Shown here one piece after another: positions 42,621 to 54,664 of a stretch of DNA of 64,000 nucleotides. The DNA is taken from contig NW_024467104.1 of assembly GCF_017591425.1 (NCBI RefSeq), positions 3,038,001 through 3,102,000 on the forward strand. The letters are read 5' to 3'. Positions within the stretch are counted from its first letter, which is position 1. Each line of letters begins with the position of its first letter. Made by a program: the position numbers and the translations under genes. The DNA comes from Ochotona curzoniae. Its lineage: Eukaryota > Chordata > Mammalia > Lagomorpha > Ochotonidae. Under the pieces are notes generated by a model. It saw nothing but the letters and a program-made list of their open reading frames with translations. It ran no database searches and was not told the DNA's origin.

Positions 42621-43039
42621 AGTCATCTATATATTGTGTATGAAGATTTTGTACCATAAGGTCTTTGAAAAAATTCTCGAGACTGCAAAAACGTGTGCTG
42701 AGTTTCAGAAAGCCTCGGTACAATAGCAGCGTGACATACACAAGGTCATTGCGGAACTTTTGCTAGAAGTGTCTCCTACATGAGAAGCAACATCGAATTC
42801 GCTGCCAGATTACTGGAGGTGATGTAATATTCATAAATTGTCAAGTGCATTTGGTACAACCTGCTGCATACATACTCACACATCCTGAACACATAAATAT
42901 GATGTTTAATAGATGTAGTTGCCTGGAAACCAAGAGACTCAGGAAACTGACTCACTTGGGCAAGTTCCCAGCATTGGCAACAGGCAAAGTTCTATGAACG
43001 GCACTGAGAAATCCTGACACCACCGACACAGCCCTTGGG
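42621..43039. other. Unique stretch
   Basis: Nothing recognised. The A-rich tail of the FCF1 retrocopy ends at its left edge. Confidence 0.35.
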
Positions 43040-43345
43040 ATGAATAAAATTATTCTATGAAAATTCATTGACAACAGACAGAACTGGAGAACATTCTGTT
43101 AAGTGAATAATCCAGGCACAGAGAGAAAATATGCATCATCTGACCGGAAACTGATCTCATAGAATGTGAATATAGAATAAGGGTTATCAGGGACTAGGAA
43201 GAGTAAGCTCACGCACCAGAATGGCTATAGATAACATAAAATGCTGCAAGTCTCAAAAAAATGAAGAACAAAGAATTTGAATGTTTTTGTCACAAAGAAA
43301 TGAAAATATGTTGGAGGGAATAAATATACTTACCCTGAATTAAAC
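43040..43345 (+). mobile_element. L1 3'-end relic
   Basis: aactggagaacattctgttaag, then tgaataatccaggcacagag and catcatctgaccggaa follow the end of L1 ORF2 and the start of the 3' UTR. Diverged. Confidence 0.55.
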
Positions 43346-43383
43346 AGTACACTCCATATTCACACAGCAAAACATCAATGGAA

Positions 43384-43414
<31 letters not shown>

Positions 43415-43787
43415 AAATCTTATATAAATTAAGATTAAAAACAAACATAAGGTTAAAAAAATTTCATAATACAATACAAGTTTATAGGAGAGGACTAAGC
43501 TTAATTTCATTGTCTCTCTATAAAATACTTTATATAAATAATGATGGCCAACACTATATTATTATGCAACCCACAACATGGAAACTATGATGTACATGTT
43601 GGCATATGAAAATATTAGAATGAATATTACAGTAATAGGAAAAAAGGAATACATAATTTTAAATTAGATATATATAGTTTTCATGTGCACGTTCATGAGG
43701 GTACTTCAAATTTTCAAGTAAAATTGAGTTAAAAGCTAGGTTTTAGGCTGGAAATTGTGGTTCAGAAAGTTAAATCTCTCCCTGAGG
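43346..43787. repeat. AT-rich stretch with (CA)n(TA)n microsatellite
   Basis: A short compound CA/TA repeat at 43383-43412. The rest is AT-rich with no gene. Confidence 0.6.
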
Positions 43788-44113
43788 GTCTGGCATGATG
43801 GGCCAATGGCTAAATCCTTGTCTTGCACATGATGGGATCCTATATGGGTGCCAATTTGTGTCCTGGTTGCTCCACTTCCCTTCCAGATCCCTGCTTGTGA
43901 TCTGGGAAAGCAGCAGAGGACAGCTCAAAACTTTGGGACCCTGCACCCACATGGGAGACCCAGAAAAACCCTCTGCCTTCTCGCTTCAGATTGGCTCAAC
44001 TCTGGCTGTTGTGGCTGCTTGGGGAGTGAACCAGTAGACAGAAGACATTTCTCTCTTTTTCTTCACTCTGTAAATCGGTCTTTCCAATATAAATAAACAA
44101 CTTTTTAAAAAAA
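43788..44113 (+). mobile_element. C-SINE
   Basis: Head gggtctggcatgatgggcca, then gggatcctatatgggtgcc and a tail ccaatataaataaac. Confidence 0.87.
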
Positions 44114-44139
44114 TAAAATAAATGTCTACTCTGCCTCAT

Positions 44140-44392
44140 CTTCAATTCCTTGCCCATGCACGTGAGAATCAGCGAATGATAACTCAGGTGTGTGAGTTGC
44201 TGCCACGTACCTGAGGCGGGTGCGGACGTGTATGACATTTTTGGCTTCTATTTCAATCGTGACCATCCCAGATGTTGCCATTTGGGAAACCAATTAGTTG
44301 ACCAGTGTCTCTCCCTCTCTTTCTCTCTCTTCCCTCTGTCCTTCTTACTCTGCCTTTCAAATGATTACAATTTGCCTAAATAAATATATAAA
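44140..44392 (+). mobile_element. Old C-SINE, 5'-truncated
   Basis: Core words gagttgctgccacgtacctg and atttgggaaaccaattagttg, a CT-rich segment and a tail caaatgattacaatttgcc. Confidence 0.6.
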
Positions 44393-45821
44393 CCATGTAA
44401 CCTAGGAGTTCTAGTTCTGGATTTTGGATTTTGTGTTTAAGATGAGTTTATTTTTTGGTATAAAAATATATTGAAAGCCATGCATAGTTTTTTTAGCAAA
44501 GTTCACACATTTTCTGTGAACTTTTTGAAGAATTCAAGGATGTGTGGATATGATATAAAGATGATAGAGATGACAGAATAGATAGATAGATGATAGATAG
44601 TCAGATAAAATTCTAGAAACAAGTAATATGATAGCATTACAGACAAGATTTCTGAAATTAGTCTCTTTTTAATTTTAAAGCAGCAGTTCATCTTCTGCAT
44701 ATTCTAGTCCCTGTGCCAGAATCTACCTACCCCATTTGTGACGTTAGTAGGACACTGAATTCCCTGGATACCGGTTATCCAAGAATATCCCACTGCTATA
44801 GAACGCCACTAGAGATCGCATGAGATATGCTTGCATAGAATACGTCATCTCAACCAGCGTGCTCTTTTTCAGAGGCGACTGCACTTTTTGTCACCCATCT
44901 CACCCATCTACCAATAGCCAGCTTTCAAATCTCTCCAGACTTATCAGTTCAGAGCAAAAGTTGACTTAGTCCACTCAAGAATATCTCACAGACCTAGCAA
45001 ACTATTCTGTATACAGTAGGTGACCGACAAAGGTTTTTCAAGTGAAAGAGCTACCTCCTACACAGCATAATTCTTAGGAAAAATAAACTCAATAATCTTT
45101 ATCTACTCCAACAGGAACAGGTTGCCTCATTCCACCTCACTGGGGAAGCAAAAGGAGACCACAGACCCCAGAACATCAACTCTGCTTTGGTCTCACCTGC
45201 AAAGCTGCGTTCTCACTCAGTCTCTGCACAGGTGCCTAGGGAAACCCAGGAGGAGGCGGTGGACTGTTGCAAACGATGAAATGCATCTCATAAGTACAAT
45301 GACCTGGGAGGCTGTACTTTGATCTGTGGTCTCCAGAAATCACTGAGCTGAAGTTAACAAAGCACACGCACTGACCTGTGCAGTCTTCCAACTGTCTGCT
45401 GTGCGCTCAGTCTCCTCAAACCCCTCTTCAGGGAGCAGGTTCTACCGCGCTGACAAGTTGGCAGTTAGAAATCTCAGGCACTTCTTTTCCAGAAAGCTGA
45501 ATTCCTCTTTCTGCTCCCAATGTCCCTGCCATGACTCAGCAAAACTAACTCAGTCACTGAAACTAACTGGAAGAGAATTGGGACAAAGGTTGGCCTTTGC
45601 AGGTAATACTCCGTTTTTCTTCTCTTTTCACAATTACCTGTAGCAAAAGGAAGGGGGAAAAAAGAGACAGCTAAGAATCAAATTCTATGTTGAGAACTAG
45701 AGTCCTTTTCATAAACAAAAATACCTATCTTCAGACGAAAGAGTTGGGAGTCTACTCATCTAGAATATATTTGGTGGACACCAAAAAAGGGTGAAAAGAC
45801 AACTTAAGCTTTAACTAATCC
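44393..45821. other. Unique stretch
   Basis: A short GATA repeat at 44577-44602 and otherwise unique DNA. 45110-45560 is somewhat GC-richer and could contain an untranslated exon, but no signal decides this. Confidence 0.4.
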
Positions 45822-46132
45822 ACTTATTTTTATTAGAAAGGCAGATCATATTTAGAGAGCAGAGACTGAAAGATCCACCGTCTTCTGGTTCCCTCCTCAC
45901 ATGGTTTCAAGAGCCGGAGCCAAGCCTAGCTGAAGCCAGGAACCAGAAGCCGTCCCTGGATCTCCCATGTCAGTGCGGGGTCCCAAGACTCTGGGCCGTC
46001 CTCAACTGTGCTCCCAGGCCACAAACAGAGAGCTGGATGGGAAGTGGAGTGGCCAGGACATGAATCAGCACACATATGGGATCCCAGAGCTTTTAAGGTG
46101 AGGATTTGGCCATTGAGCCATGGCACCGGGTC
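45822..46132 (-). mobile_element. C-SINE
   Basis: Reverse SINE from a tattagaaaggcag tail to a head ccattgagccatggcaccgg. Confidence 0.85.
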
Positions 46133-46159
46133 CTCATATAATGACTTTTAAAACATTTT

Positions 46160-46362
46160 TCATTTTATTTATTTATTTTTTATTACATTGCATTATATGA
46201 CACAGTTTTTTAGGCACTGGGATTCCTCCCTTCCCCCTCCCCCTTCCCCAACTCCCCCCCCCCCACCATGGTGGATGCCTCCACCTTGCTACATTGCCAC
46301 AGTTCAAGTTCAGTTGAGGTTCTTTCATTGCAAGCATGTACCAAGCATAGAGTCCAGCATCT
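46160..46362 (-). mobile_element. 5'-truncated L1 3' end
   Basis: Reverse of the 18526-19226 3' UTR: cattatatgacacagtttt, a C-rich run at 46227-46264 and accatggtggatgcctcc. Confidence 0.8.
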
Positions 46363-46410
46363 TAAGCAACCAGAGGAAAAGAAGGTATTACAGGAACAGG
46401 ATTTTGACTT

Positions 46411-46780
46411 AACAATTAAGTGTTCAGGCCCGGCGGTGTGGCCTAGCGGCTAAAGTCCTCGCCTTGAACGCCCCGGGATCCCATATAGGATCCGGTTCTA
46501 GTCCCGGCAGCTCCACTTCCCATCCAGCTCCCTGCTTGTGGCCTGGGAAAGCAGTCAAGGACGGCCCAAAACCTTGGAACTTGGGACCCTGCACCCATGT
46601 AGGATACCCAGAAGAGGTTCCTGGTTCCCAGCTTTGGATCGACACAGCACTGGCCGTTGCGCTCACTTGGGGAATGAATCATCAGACAGAAGATCTTCCT
46701 TTCTGTCTCTCCTCCTCTCTGTATATCTGACTTTGTAATAAAATAAATAAATCTTTAAAAAAAAACAATTAAGTGATCAG
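46411..46780 (+). mobile_element. Young C-SINE with 17-bp target-site duplication
   Basis: The element is 46428-46763, close to consensus (ggcccggcggtgtggcctag head, ggaaagcagtcaagg core, A-rich tail). The direct repeats aacaattaagtg(t/a)tcag lie at 46411-46427 and 46764-46780 and differ at one base. Confidence 0.92.
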
Positions 46781-46794
46781 TTAGAATGTTCTCA

Positions 46795-47015
46795 TTCCAT
46801 ATCTAATTGCCTGGATTCAGTGCCCACCCCCAGCTCTCAATTCCAGCTTCCTATTCACAGCCTATGAGGCAACAGCGATAACTGGAGAAAGTGAGACCTG
46901 GTTTTGTGTTCCCAACTGCCAGCATGGCACAACTCTAACCAGCAGATGGCAGCAAATCCTTTCTTGCTGTCTCTGCCCTCCCTTCAGACTCCACCTCCCA
47001 AAGGAATAAATGAAA
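46795..47015 (+). mobile_element. Old C-SINE fragment
   Basis: cagctctcaattccagcttcc and aaccagcagatggcagc lie in the core, followed by a CT-rich segment and ggaataaatg. No tRNA-like head. Confidence 0.55.
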
Positions 47016-47257
47016 ATGTTTGTGGTCAAAAATGCTTACACGTGAGAAATAATAATAGAAATAATGACTGATTCACCATGAGATCATTTATAATAAAGTT
47101 TAGAAAACAATATATATTTTAATTTGTAATTAATTGTGACAGATTTGTTACTGTTTATATGGACGAATATCTATCTTTCCGATAAAATTAGAAATGAATC
47201 TTTAAAAAAAAGAATGTGTGTTTGTAATAGAGTAATAACTAAACACAGAGGTGAGCA

Positions 47258-47478
47258 TCTTCTAAAATTATTGTTTGCTGACTTTCATGCTATTTGAAAG
47301 ACAGACACATAATGAAACAGGGATCTTCCTTCTGTGGGTTCATTTCCAAACACCCACCACTGCCTGGGCCATGCCAGGCTAAAAACAAGAATTAGGCATT
47401 CCAGTCAGGACACCCACTTGAGTGTGAGGGACACGAGTATTTATGCCGTCATCTGATGTCTCTCCCTGGTGTACACTA
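47258..47478 (-). mobile_element. Old C-SINE fragment
   Basis: A reverse, diverged core with gggatcttccttctgtggg and ccaccactgcctgggcc. Spacer 47016-47257 is AT-rich and unique. Confidence 0.5.
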
Positions 47479-47585
47479 GCTGAAGGCTGAATCAAAAGTA
47501 GTCAACCAGATACAAGGTGCTCTGACGGAGATGCAAAGAGCCCAGCTTAACTGCTTTGTCAAATGCACACCTGTCGTGTGTTTGA

Positions 47586-47850
47586 GTGTGTGTGTGTGTG
47601 TGTGTGTTTAATGCCAACAAACTTGCAGAGGCAGGCATTTGGTACAGTGGTACAGTGCTAATTGGGACACCCACATTCCATATTAGAATGTCTGACTCAC
47701 ATGCCCTTGGGCTCTGTTCCTCCAACTGCCTGCTAATGCACGTGTCGGGAGACGTGATGGCACAAGTAGTTGAGCTCCCGTTATCCATCCGGGAGACCAG
47801 ATGAAGTTTTTGGCTGCTCTTCTGTGGATGAGCCCTTTGTCCATCTGTAT
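47586..47850 (+). mobile_element. (GT)n tract followed by old C-SINE
   Basis: A short GT repeat at 47586-47608. From about 47622 a diverged SINE follows (ggcatttggtacagtgg, then ccatattagaatgtctgac and ccgggagaccagatgaag). Confidence 0.55.
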
Positions 47851-48294
47851 CAGTGCTCATTGAGGAACCCTGGTGACCCCTCTGCAGCTGCTTCTTGCTC
47901 CTATGCCTCTGCTCCCAGCCTTGTAGATGTGATCAAGAAAAACTCTCCACAACAGAGCCTTCTGCAGCCACATCACAGTCTGGTGGCTGCGCCCACCTGC
48001 CTCACAGTGTAGTATTCCCCCAGAATAGATGAGAAGTACAAGACAGCAGGCCACTAAGTGCAGGGACCCCGGCAACCGAGGGCAACATGACAGTGTGGGC
48101 TGTTACAGAAAGAGCTCATGGTATTCACCTGGTTCCAGGTATCAGAATGCTCCTCCCTCAAGCACTAGGGAACACTAGAACACGGGGCCCAGCCCATTCT
48201 GCATGGAGCCTGGCCCAACCAACCTACACTCAAATAAGGGCTTCCCTAGTACAAACCCACGGCCTCTTAACCATGTCTGCATGACCAAGTGGAG
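47851..48294. other. Unique stretch
   Basis: Moderately GC-rich. No repeat or exon recognised. Confidence 0.35.
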
Positions 48295-49240
48295 CTCATC
48301 GCATGGAAGGAAGGATGGTTTAACATATTCAAGCCAGTAATTGCAATAAAACACATGAACAGAACAAAAACAAAAACCATGTAATCATCTCTAAAGGCAC
48401 TTGATAAAACCAATACGCTTTCATGATTAAAATCTAAATAAATTATGTATAGAAAAAATGTACCACAGCATAATAAAGCTCATGTAGAACAAGCCAATGA
48501 CTAGTGCCAAAATTAATTGGGAACAGTTTAAGACGTTGCCTCTGAAACGTGAGACAATGAAAGAATGCCCACACACTGTTTTACGCAGTACTTGGAGTCC
48601 TGGCTAGAGCAATTAGACAAGGCAAAGAAATGGCATCCAAATTATAAGTTTGCAAATCCCATGATATTCTGTAGAGAAAAGCTCAAAGATGACATCAAAA
48701 CCCACCATAATTGCACCAAAGCTCTGGAACAATAAATGAAGTTAGTGATGATTCAGGGTGAGGGGTCAGTGTGCAGCAAACTGGAGCACTGTCCAAGAGC
48801 GAATTACACGAAAAAGAAATCAAGACAACCATCCTATTTCCAGTATCTACCAAAAAAAAAAAGACTCAAAATAAATTTAACTGAAGAGATGAATTATTTC
48901 TAAAACATAACTAGAAATATTGATTAAAGACATTGAAGAGGATACAAAGACATGGAAAGACATGTTATATTGCTGGACTGAAAGATTCAAAGTTACCCTT
49001 AGCAATTCACAGATTAAATTCAATCCATATCAAAATAACAATATTTTTCACAGAACTAGGAAAAAGAACTAGATACATTTTCGTCGTACAATGAAACAAG
49101 GCTACAGCCAAAGCCATCTTGAGCACAGAGAACAAAGCAAGAAACATCTCACTGCTTGATTTAAAATATATTACAAAGCTACAGTCATTAAAATGCCAAA
49201 ATATTGGCATAAAAACAGACACACGGGCCCCTATGTCCTA
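48295..49240 (+). mobile_element. L1 ORF2 relic
   Basis: Follows the L1 reverse-transcriptase region: ataaaacacatgaacagaac, aaaccatgtaatcatctct, ctagagcaattagacaaggc and ttacaaagctacagtcatta. Frames are broken and both ends truncated. Confidence 0.75.
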
Positions 49241-49463
49241 GAAAGAAATCGTTTATTGCCAGCTGGTCATAGACCAAAGCAGCGCTACAACATCCAGGAA
49301 TTGAAAGCTTAGGCTGTGGCGATCCCTGGAACCATGGACCAGTGAGAAGCTGTCAGCAGGTAACAGGAATCACACTTCTCCAAGCATAATCCCCTCCAAC
49401 AAACTCATGGATACCATGCAAAAAAAAGAAAGAAAAAAGAAAACCCTTTAGACTAACAGGTTT

Positions 49464-49786
49464 TGTTGTTGTTGTTGTTGTTTGTTTGTTTGTTTTCAGA
49501 AAGGCAGATATGCAGAGAGGAAGATTTTCCATCCCATGATTCACTCCCCAAGTGGCCTCAATGGTTGGAGCTGAGTCCATCAGAAGCCAGGAGCCAGGAG
49601 CTTCTTCCAGGTCTCCCATGTGGGTGCAGGGTCCCAAGGCTTTGGGCCGTCCTCGACTGCTTTCCCAGGCCACAAGCAGGGAGCTGGAACGGGAAGTGGA
49701 GCTGCAGGGACTAGAATAGGAGCCCATATGGGATCCCGGTGCTTGCAAGGTAAGGATTTCAACCACTAGACACCCATGCCGGGCAC
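49464..49786 (-). mobile_element. C-SINE next to a (TTG)n tract
   Basis: The TTG/TTTG repeat at 49464-49493 is the reversed A-rich tail. The SINE body runs 49494-49786 with ttcactccccaagtggcc and a head ccatgccgggca. Confidence 0.85.
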
Positions 49787-50389
49787 TAGACTAAGTTGTT
49801 TAAAATGGAGTATGTGAGTCTGAGGCAGGCGGCAGGATTCCCTATAATTCCAGACTTTTCTTTTTCAGGGCAAGAGATTCTGCTGGGCCCACAGGACGCA
49901 TGATGAACGCCCATGGGATTAAACCCCCTGAAGTTAACAGGACACGATCCCAGTGTGCGGCTGGTGTTGGCAAGCATATAGGCTCTGTCTGGGACTACAA
50001 AAGGAGCACCAAATTGAAAGCATATGCTGTGAATCCCACAACATGAGTCTTCCTTGTCCGAATTCCTTGGAATCCACCCCCTCACAAACCTCTTATTCGG
50101 CCAGGGGCTTTGGGAGACTTGTTTAAATGTGGGCTTAGAGCACCATCTAGTGCCCAACAGGATGTAGTGACCTCGGGCTAAAGGAATTCAATAGTCAATT
50201 TACATAGTATCCGTAGACATAAAGTATCAGGAGCAGCATAGACTAACCATGAGAAAACCATGCTAAGGAATGTTTAGTCATATGACTGAAGGAGATCATA
50301 TCTGACTTGAATTCAAGTTCAGGTGGCTCTGCTGATTTAGCTGGGTGTGTAGTAGGAACTTTTTGGACACTCAGCTCCACGATTTATAA
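49787..50389. other. Unclassified block with a 123-codon minus-strand frame
   Basis: 49787-50160 has a minus-strand open frame (50157-49786) without recognisable family. On that strand it starts near tgttgggcactagatgg, and it could be an LTR-like fragment. 50161-50389 is unique. Confidence 0.3.
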
Positions 50390-50795
50390 AATGGGAAGAG
50401 TCCGGCCCGACGCGGGTGCCTAGTGGTTAAAGTCCTCTCCTTGTACGCGCCGGGATCCCATATAGACGCCAGTTCTAATCCTGCAATCCCCGCTTCCCAT
50501 CCAGCTGCCTGCCTGTGACCTGGGAAAGCAGTCAAGAACTGCCCAAAGCCTTGGGACCCTGCACTGGTGTGGGAGACCTGGAGGAGGTTCCTGGCTCCTG
50601 GCTTCGGGTCAGCGCTGTGCCGGCCGTTGCAGTCTCTTAGGGAGTGAAGGAGCGGATGGCAGATCTTCCTCTCTGTCTTTCCTTTTCTCTGTATTTCTGC
50701 CTTTCCAAAAAAGGTAAAATAGATCATTTTTTAAAAATTCAAATTGGTGGATAACTTACATGGCTGAAACAATTTTTTTTTTAATGGGAAGAGTC
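50390..50795 (+). mobile_element. C-SINE with 3' extension, bounded by 13-bp target-site duplication
   Basis: The direct repeat aatgggaagagtc lies at 50390-50402 and 50783-50795. The SINE body with its A-rich tail covers 50403-50740. About 42 further bases, ending in a T-run at 50773-50782, lie inside the duplication. Confidence 0.85.
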
Positions 50796-51418
50796 GGAAC
50801 CCTCTTAATAGGATAATGCAAGATTGAAATGAGATGTAGTCTGTGAAAGGCTTAGTACATAGTACATCGTTGCAAGTATTGCTGAATATTTGTGAAGTTG
50901 CACAAGGAGTGAGTGATTAAGTAGAAATGCAAAATTAAGCTTCCTTTTGTTCAAACGCCCAGGCACTTCCCTGGCTTTGAGGACACTGAGTCGATGAAGT
51001 GAAGCCTCACAAGGACAACCCAGCCTCACTGTGGAGCTAGACGCTGAGTGTCCACCTTGCAAACGGGATCAGGACTGGGCTACTGAAAACAGTGACGTGA
51101 CCCCAACTAAAGAAGAGGAGGGCAGGGCGTGGGAGCCAGACTGATCCGCCCACTCCCCTGGCTCCCTTCTAGCACTTTCCCTTCAGAATCCTTTTCGAAC
51201 CTCCCAACTTCCCAGCCATTTAATGTTGAGCCTTTAATGCTTCGTTCATTGCATTCTGGAGATGCCAAATTCCTTTAAAAATACGATATGTTGAACAACT
51301 GCATGTGGTAAAACCTTCCAAGTGACCGTGTACTCATTCTGTGTTATTGAGCAATGTAACTATGGCATCAAATCCTTGATTTAATGTTTTCATGTCTTTA
51401 ACCAAGGCTAGCTTTTTT
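50796..51418. other. Unique stretch
   Basis: No repeat or exon recognised. Confidence 0.4.
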
Positions 51419-51737
51419 TTTAAGATTTATTTTATTTTTATTGGAAAGGCAGGCATACACAGAGGAGGAGAGACAGAGAAGAAGATCTTCCGTCCGATGG
51501 TTCACTCCCCATGCGGCCGCAATGGCTGGAGCTGAGCCAATCCGAAGCCTGGAGCTCTTCCAGGTCTTTCACATGGATGCAGGGTCCCAAAGCTTTGGGC
51601 TGTCCTGTACTGCCCTCCCAGGCCACAAGCAGGGAGCTGGATGGGAAGCGTGCCGCTGAGATTAGAACTGGCACCTGTATAGGATCCTGGCGCGTGCAAG
51701 GTGAGGACTTTAACCACTACACTATCACAGTGGGCCC
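51419..51737 (-). mobile_element. C-SINE
   Basis: Reverse SINE close to consensus (gaagatcttccgtccgatgg) with a head ending gtgggccc. A short repeat aaggctag on both sides suggests the target-site duplication. Confidence 0.9.
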
Positions 51738-51812
51738 AAGCAAGGCTAGTTCTTAAACAGTATACTAATAAATAAAACACTAAAAACTATAGTAAAAAAA
51801 AATATTAAAATA

Positions 51813-52137
51813 TGGGGCACAGTGTGATAGCTCAGTGGCTAAAGTCCTCACCTTACACACACCAGCATCCCATAGGGGTGCCAGTTCGTGCCACGGCAGC
51901 CCTGCTTTCCTTCCAGCTCCCTCTTTGTGGCCTGGGAAAGCAGTTGAGAACAACCCAAAGCCTTGGCACCCTGCACCCATGTGGGAGACCCAGAAGAGGC
52001 TCCAGGATCCTGGCTTCAGATCAGCTCAGCTCCAGCTGTTGTGGCCGCTTGGAGTGTGAATGAACAGACAGAAGAGCTTCTCTGTCTCTCCCCTCTATAC
52101 ATCTGACTTTGCAATAAAAATAAAAATAAGTCTTTAA
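51813..52137 (+). mobile_element. C-SINE
   Basis: Head ggggcacagtgtgatagctc, then gcatcccataggggtgccag and a tail gcaataaaaataaaaataag. It is followed by (TA)n at 52140-52157. Confidence 0.88.
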
Positions 52138-52989
52138 ATGCATATATATATATATATGGAAACCCTGTAAAATAATTCAATTTACCTTGAAAAATATTCA
52201 TTTGGCTTAATTCTATATCACATCCTTCTTTCAATATTAAAAGTCAATTTCCTACTGAAAAAGAACCTTGAGGTGTGGGTTGCGCAACAATTTATGGGGG
52301 AGAAATAAATTTTTTTTTGTTAATTTTTCAATTTTATTCTTTGTGATTTTTAAATGCACTGCAGAGGTGAGATGATGAGGACGGCAGTCCTGTGGGGATC
52401 TGGGAGGGATGGAGAGAGCTTGGGAGGAGAGGAAGGGAAGGAGAGACGTGTGCATTGGGGAGGGCATGCTGCTCATTGCTGTTGGACTGTGTTTGAGGAA
52501 GGGGGTGGAGATGCTGCTGTGACATCACCTCAGGGGCCGCAGTGGTCAGCAGGGCCATGTCCTGACGTGCGGTCAGTGGAGAGGTGAGATGGTCCGTCCG
52601 CCCAGGGGCTCTCTGCTGCTCTCTTTATATACATTCTAAGGCCTGTTGGTTGCCCGTGTCTACCTCAGAGTATCCACAAGTCTGGGTGCTTTCTGTAGAG
52701 CTTGAATCGTCCTCTTTCCATCACTTGAAGAGGTGCTTGAAGTCTTCTGTTGGAGTCAAAGATCCAGCTGTCTTGTCTTGCATGCACATCTGGCTGTGCT
52801 CTTGATGCTTTCTCTGGAATCAGCAATGGAAATACCCTGGTCCCATGCCACATGCTCCATAGTTAGACCACACGTGCAGGGGATGTCCCTGAGGTCAGGG
52901 ATCCTGTGAATCTAAGCTACTCATGAGATCCAGGGAACTCGCTCCCAGTCAGACCACCTTACCCAGCCCAACCCCAGCCCAGGTTGTCA

Positions 52990-53990
52990 TTTTCCTCTGC
53001 TGGTGTTGCAGCCTGGTCTGGACCCACCCTCTGCCCTATCTCCTATAGAGGTCAACCAGAGTGAGAGACCCCCTGCTGACCCCCCACCAGGTCAACCGCC
53101 AGCCTCAGTTCCTACAAGTACTGATGGGTGCAGCGGTCTAACCTTAACCTCCCTCAGCCCCAGCTCTCACATGCATCAGTGGGTAACGTGGCCCAGTTGG
53201 GGTGATCTCTAGAACACTTAATTTGTCTTTCCCTGGAACTGGCTTTCATGTGCATCAGTAGGTACAACAACCCAACCCAATCTGCCCCTAGACCTGCCCA
53301 CTAGTGGGTGCCCTGGGGTGGCAGAGATGATTCTCCAGAACTCCTAAAAGACTGGTGCCTAGACCTGGCTATAGCACACACTCAGCATGAGTGCTGCAAC
53401 CTACCTGGTCTGTCGTCAAAGTTAGCTCTTGTGAATGCCACTGGTTGCAGTGTCCCAGACAGGGAGACCCCTCAGACTCCTACTGGGCCTTACCCCAGAC
53501 CTGACTCTCCTGTATTCTGGCTGGTGTTGCAACCTGACCCAGCGCATTTCCAGTCCTGATTTTCATGCTTACCAGCAGGCAATCTGCCTAGTCAAGCCTG
53601 TCTGTGGACCCATTTCAGGTCAGTCCCGAGACTGGGCTCTCACGTGCTACAGCAGTTGCAGAGTGACCTGGCCCATCCCCTGCCCCAAATTTCTCCAGTG
53701 CCAACAAGTGCAGTGATCTGGACTGGTCTAGTCCCAGACCAAACTCTTGCACTCACCAGCAGGTTTCTTAACTTGGACAGGGTGACACGCTGGAATCCCT
53801 ACCAGGCTAGTTCCCTGATCCAGAATTCATGTGTGCCAGTTGGCACCACATCCTAGCCCAGAGCACCCCGATTCCTTGACTCCCTGTGCACAAATGGGTG
53901 CAATACCCGGGACCTGAAAGATCCTCCAATCACCCTCCCTGGCTCACCCTCAGGCCTAGCTACAGTGTGTGTCCAGCAAGTGTGGGGACC
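52990..53990. repeat. Degenerate minisatellite, about 14 units of roughly 50-120 bp
   Basis: A core like ctctcatgtgc-acca-cagg-tgcagcaacctg-cc recurs with strong divergence. Examples begin near 53163 (gctctcacatgcatcagtgg), 53245, 53504, 53560, 53636 and 53745. Each is followed by a pyrimidine-rich linker with cccagacctg-type words. Period and copy number are by-eye estimates. Confidence 0.6.
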
Positions 53991-54082
53991 TAAGGAAACA
54001 TCTGTGTCCTTCTAGCTGCCTCATCCCCTCCCTCCTCTGTCTTATCAACATACATGTGTTCTAAGGAATCCCTAGACTTCTG

Positions 54083-54167
54083 TATGCACCTCCGGTCAGT
54101 GCCCAGTGGCCTTATGCACCTCTGGTTACTGCCCAGTGGCCTCCCTCCAGTCAGTGCCCAGTGGCCT
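54083..54167. repeat. 30-bp tandem repeat, two full units and one partial
   Basis: Units 54083-54112, 54113-54142 and a shortened 54143-54167 all end with gcccagtggcct. Confidence 0.85.
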
Positions 54168-54205
54168 CCCTCTGGCCTGTACCTAGCTCTGGGATGGGGA
54201 TTTAT

Positions 54206-54663
54206 TTTTTTAGGGTGAAAATATTTCATGTATTTCATAATACAGGTTTAGGAGTGCAGTGACACTTCCTTCCCACGTTCTTCACCCACTCCCCTCCTTG
54301 ATTTATTTTTAAAATTTTTACATGATTTCAGTTGGCCTTATAATCACAGGTCTAGCACTTTATTCAGTGAGAAATCCCACAAATAGCAAGTAGAAAAAAA
54401 AAACAGCAACATTGGTTCCTCAAGAGTATAGTTGAAATCTGTTCATATAGTCAAATCTCAAAAGGACAATTTCACACATAAAATTACAACTTTTTACTCA
54501 GTATTTTCAGTACTGCAGTTCAGGGAAAATATACGGTATTTGTCTTTGGGGACCTGGCTTATTTCATTCAGTGTAATGGTTTCTATTTGCATCCATTTTG
54601 TTGCAAAAGACGGGATTTCATTCTTTCTACAACTGGGTAGTATTACATAGTACCCATTGTCAT
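54206..54663 (-). mobile_element. L1 3' end, reversed
   Basis: On the plus strand, ggacctggcttatttcattc and gcatccattttgttgc are reverse L1 3' sequence. An A-rich tail on the minus strand lies at 54206-54220. Confidence 0.7.
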
Positions 54664-54664
54664 T

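Larger units (their letters stand above)
52308..54205 (-). mobile_element. Unclassified 1.9-kb block, possible minus-strand retroelement
   Basis: The left end (52308-52340) is T-rich, so the minus strand would finish in an A-rich tail. The right end abuts the A-rich end of a reversed L1 at 54206. Inside are GC-rich sequence (52360-52980), a degenerate minisatellite (52990-53990) and a 30-bp tandem repeat (54083-54167). A 62-codon minus-strand frame (52853-52665) has no known family. I cannot name the element. Confidence 0.35.
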
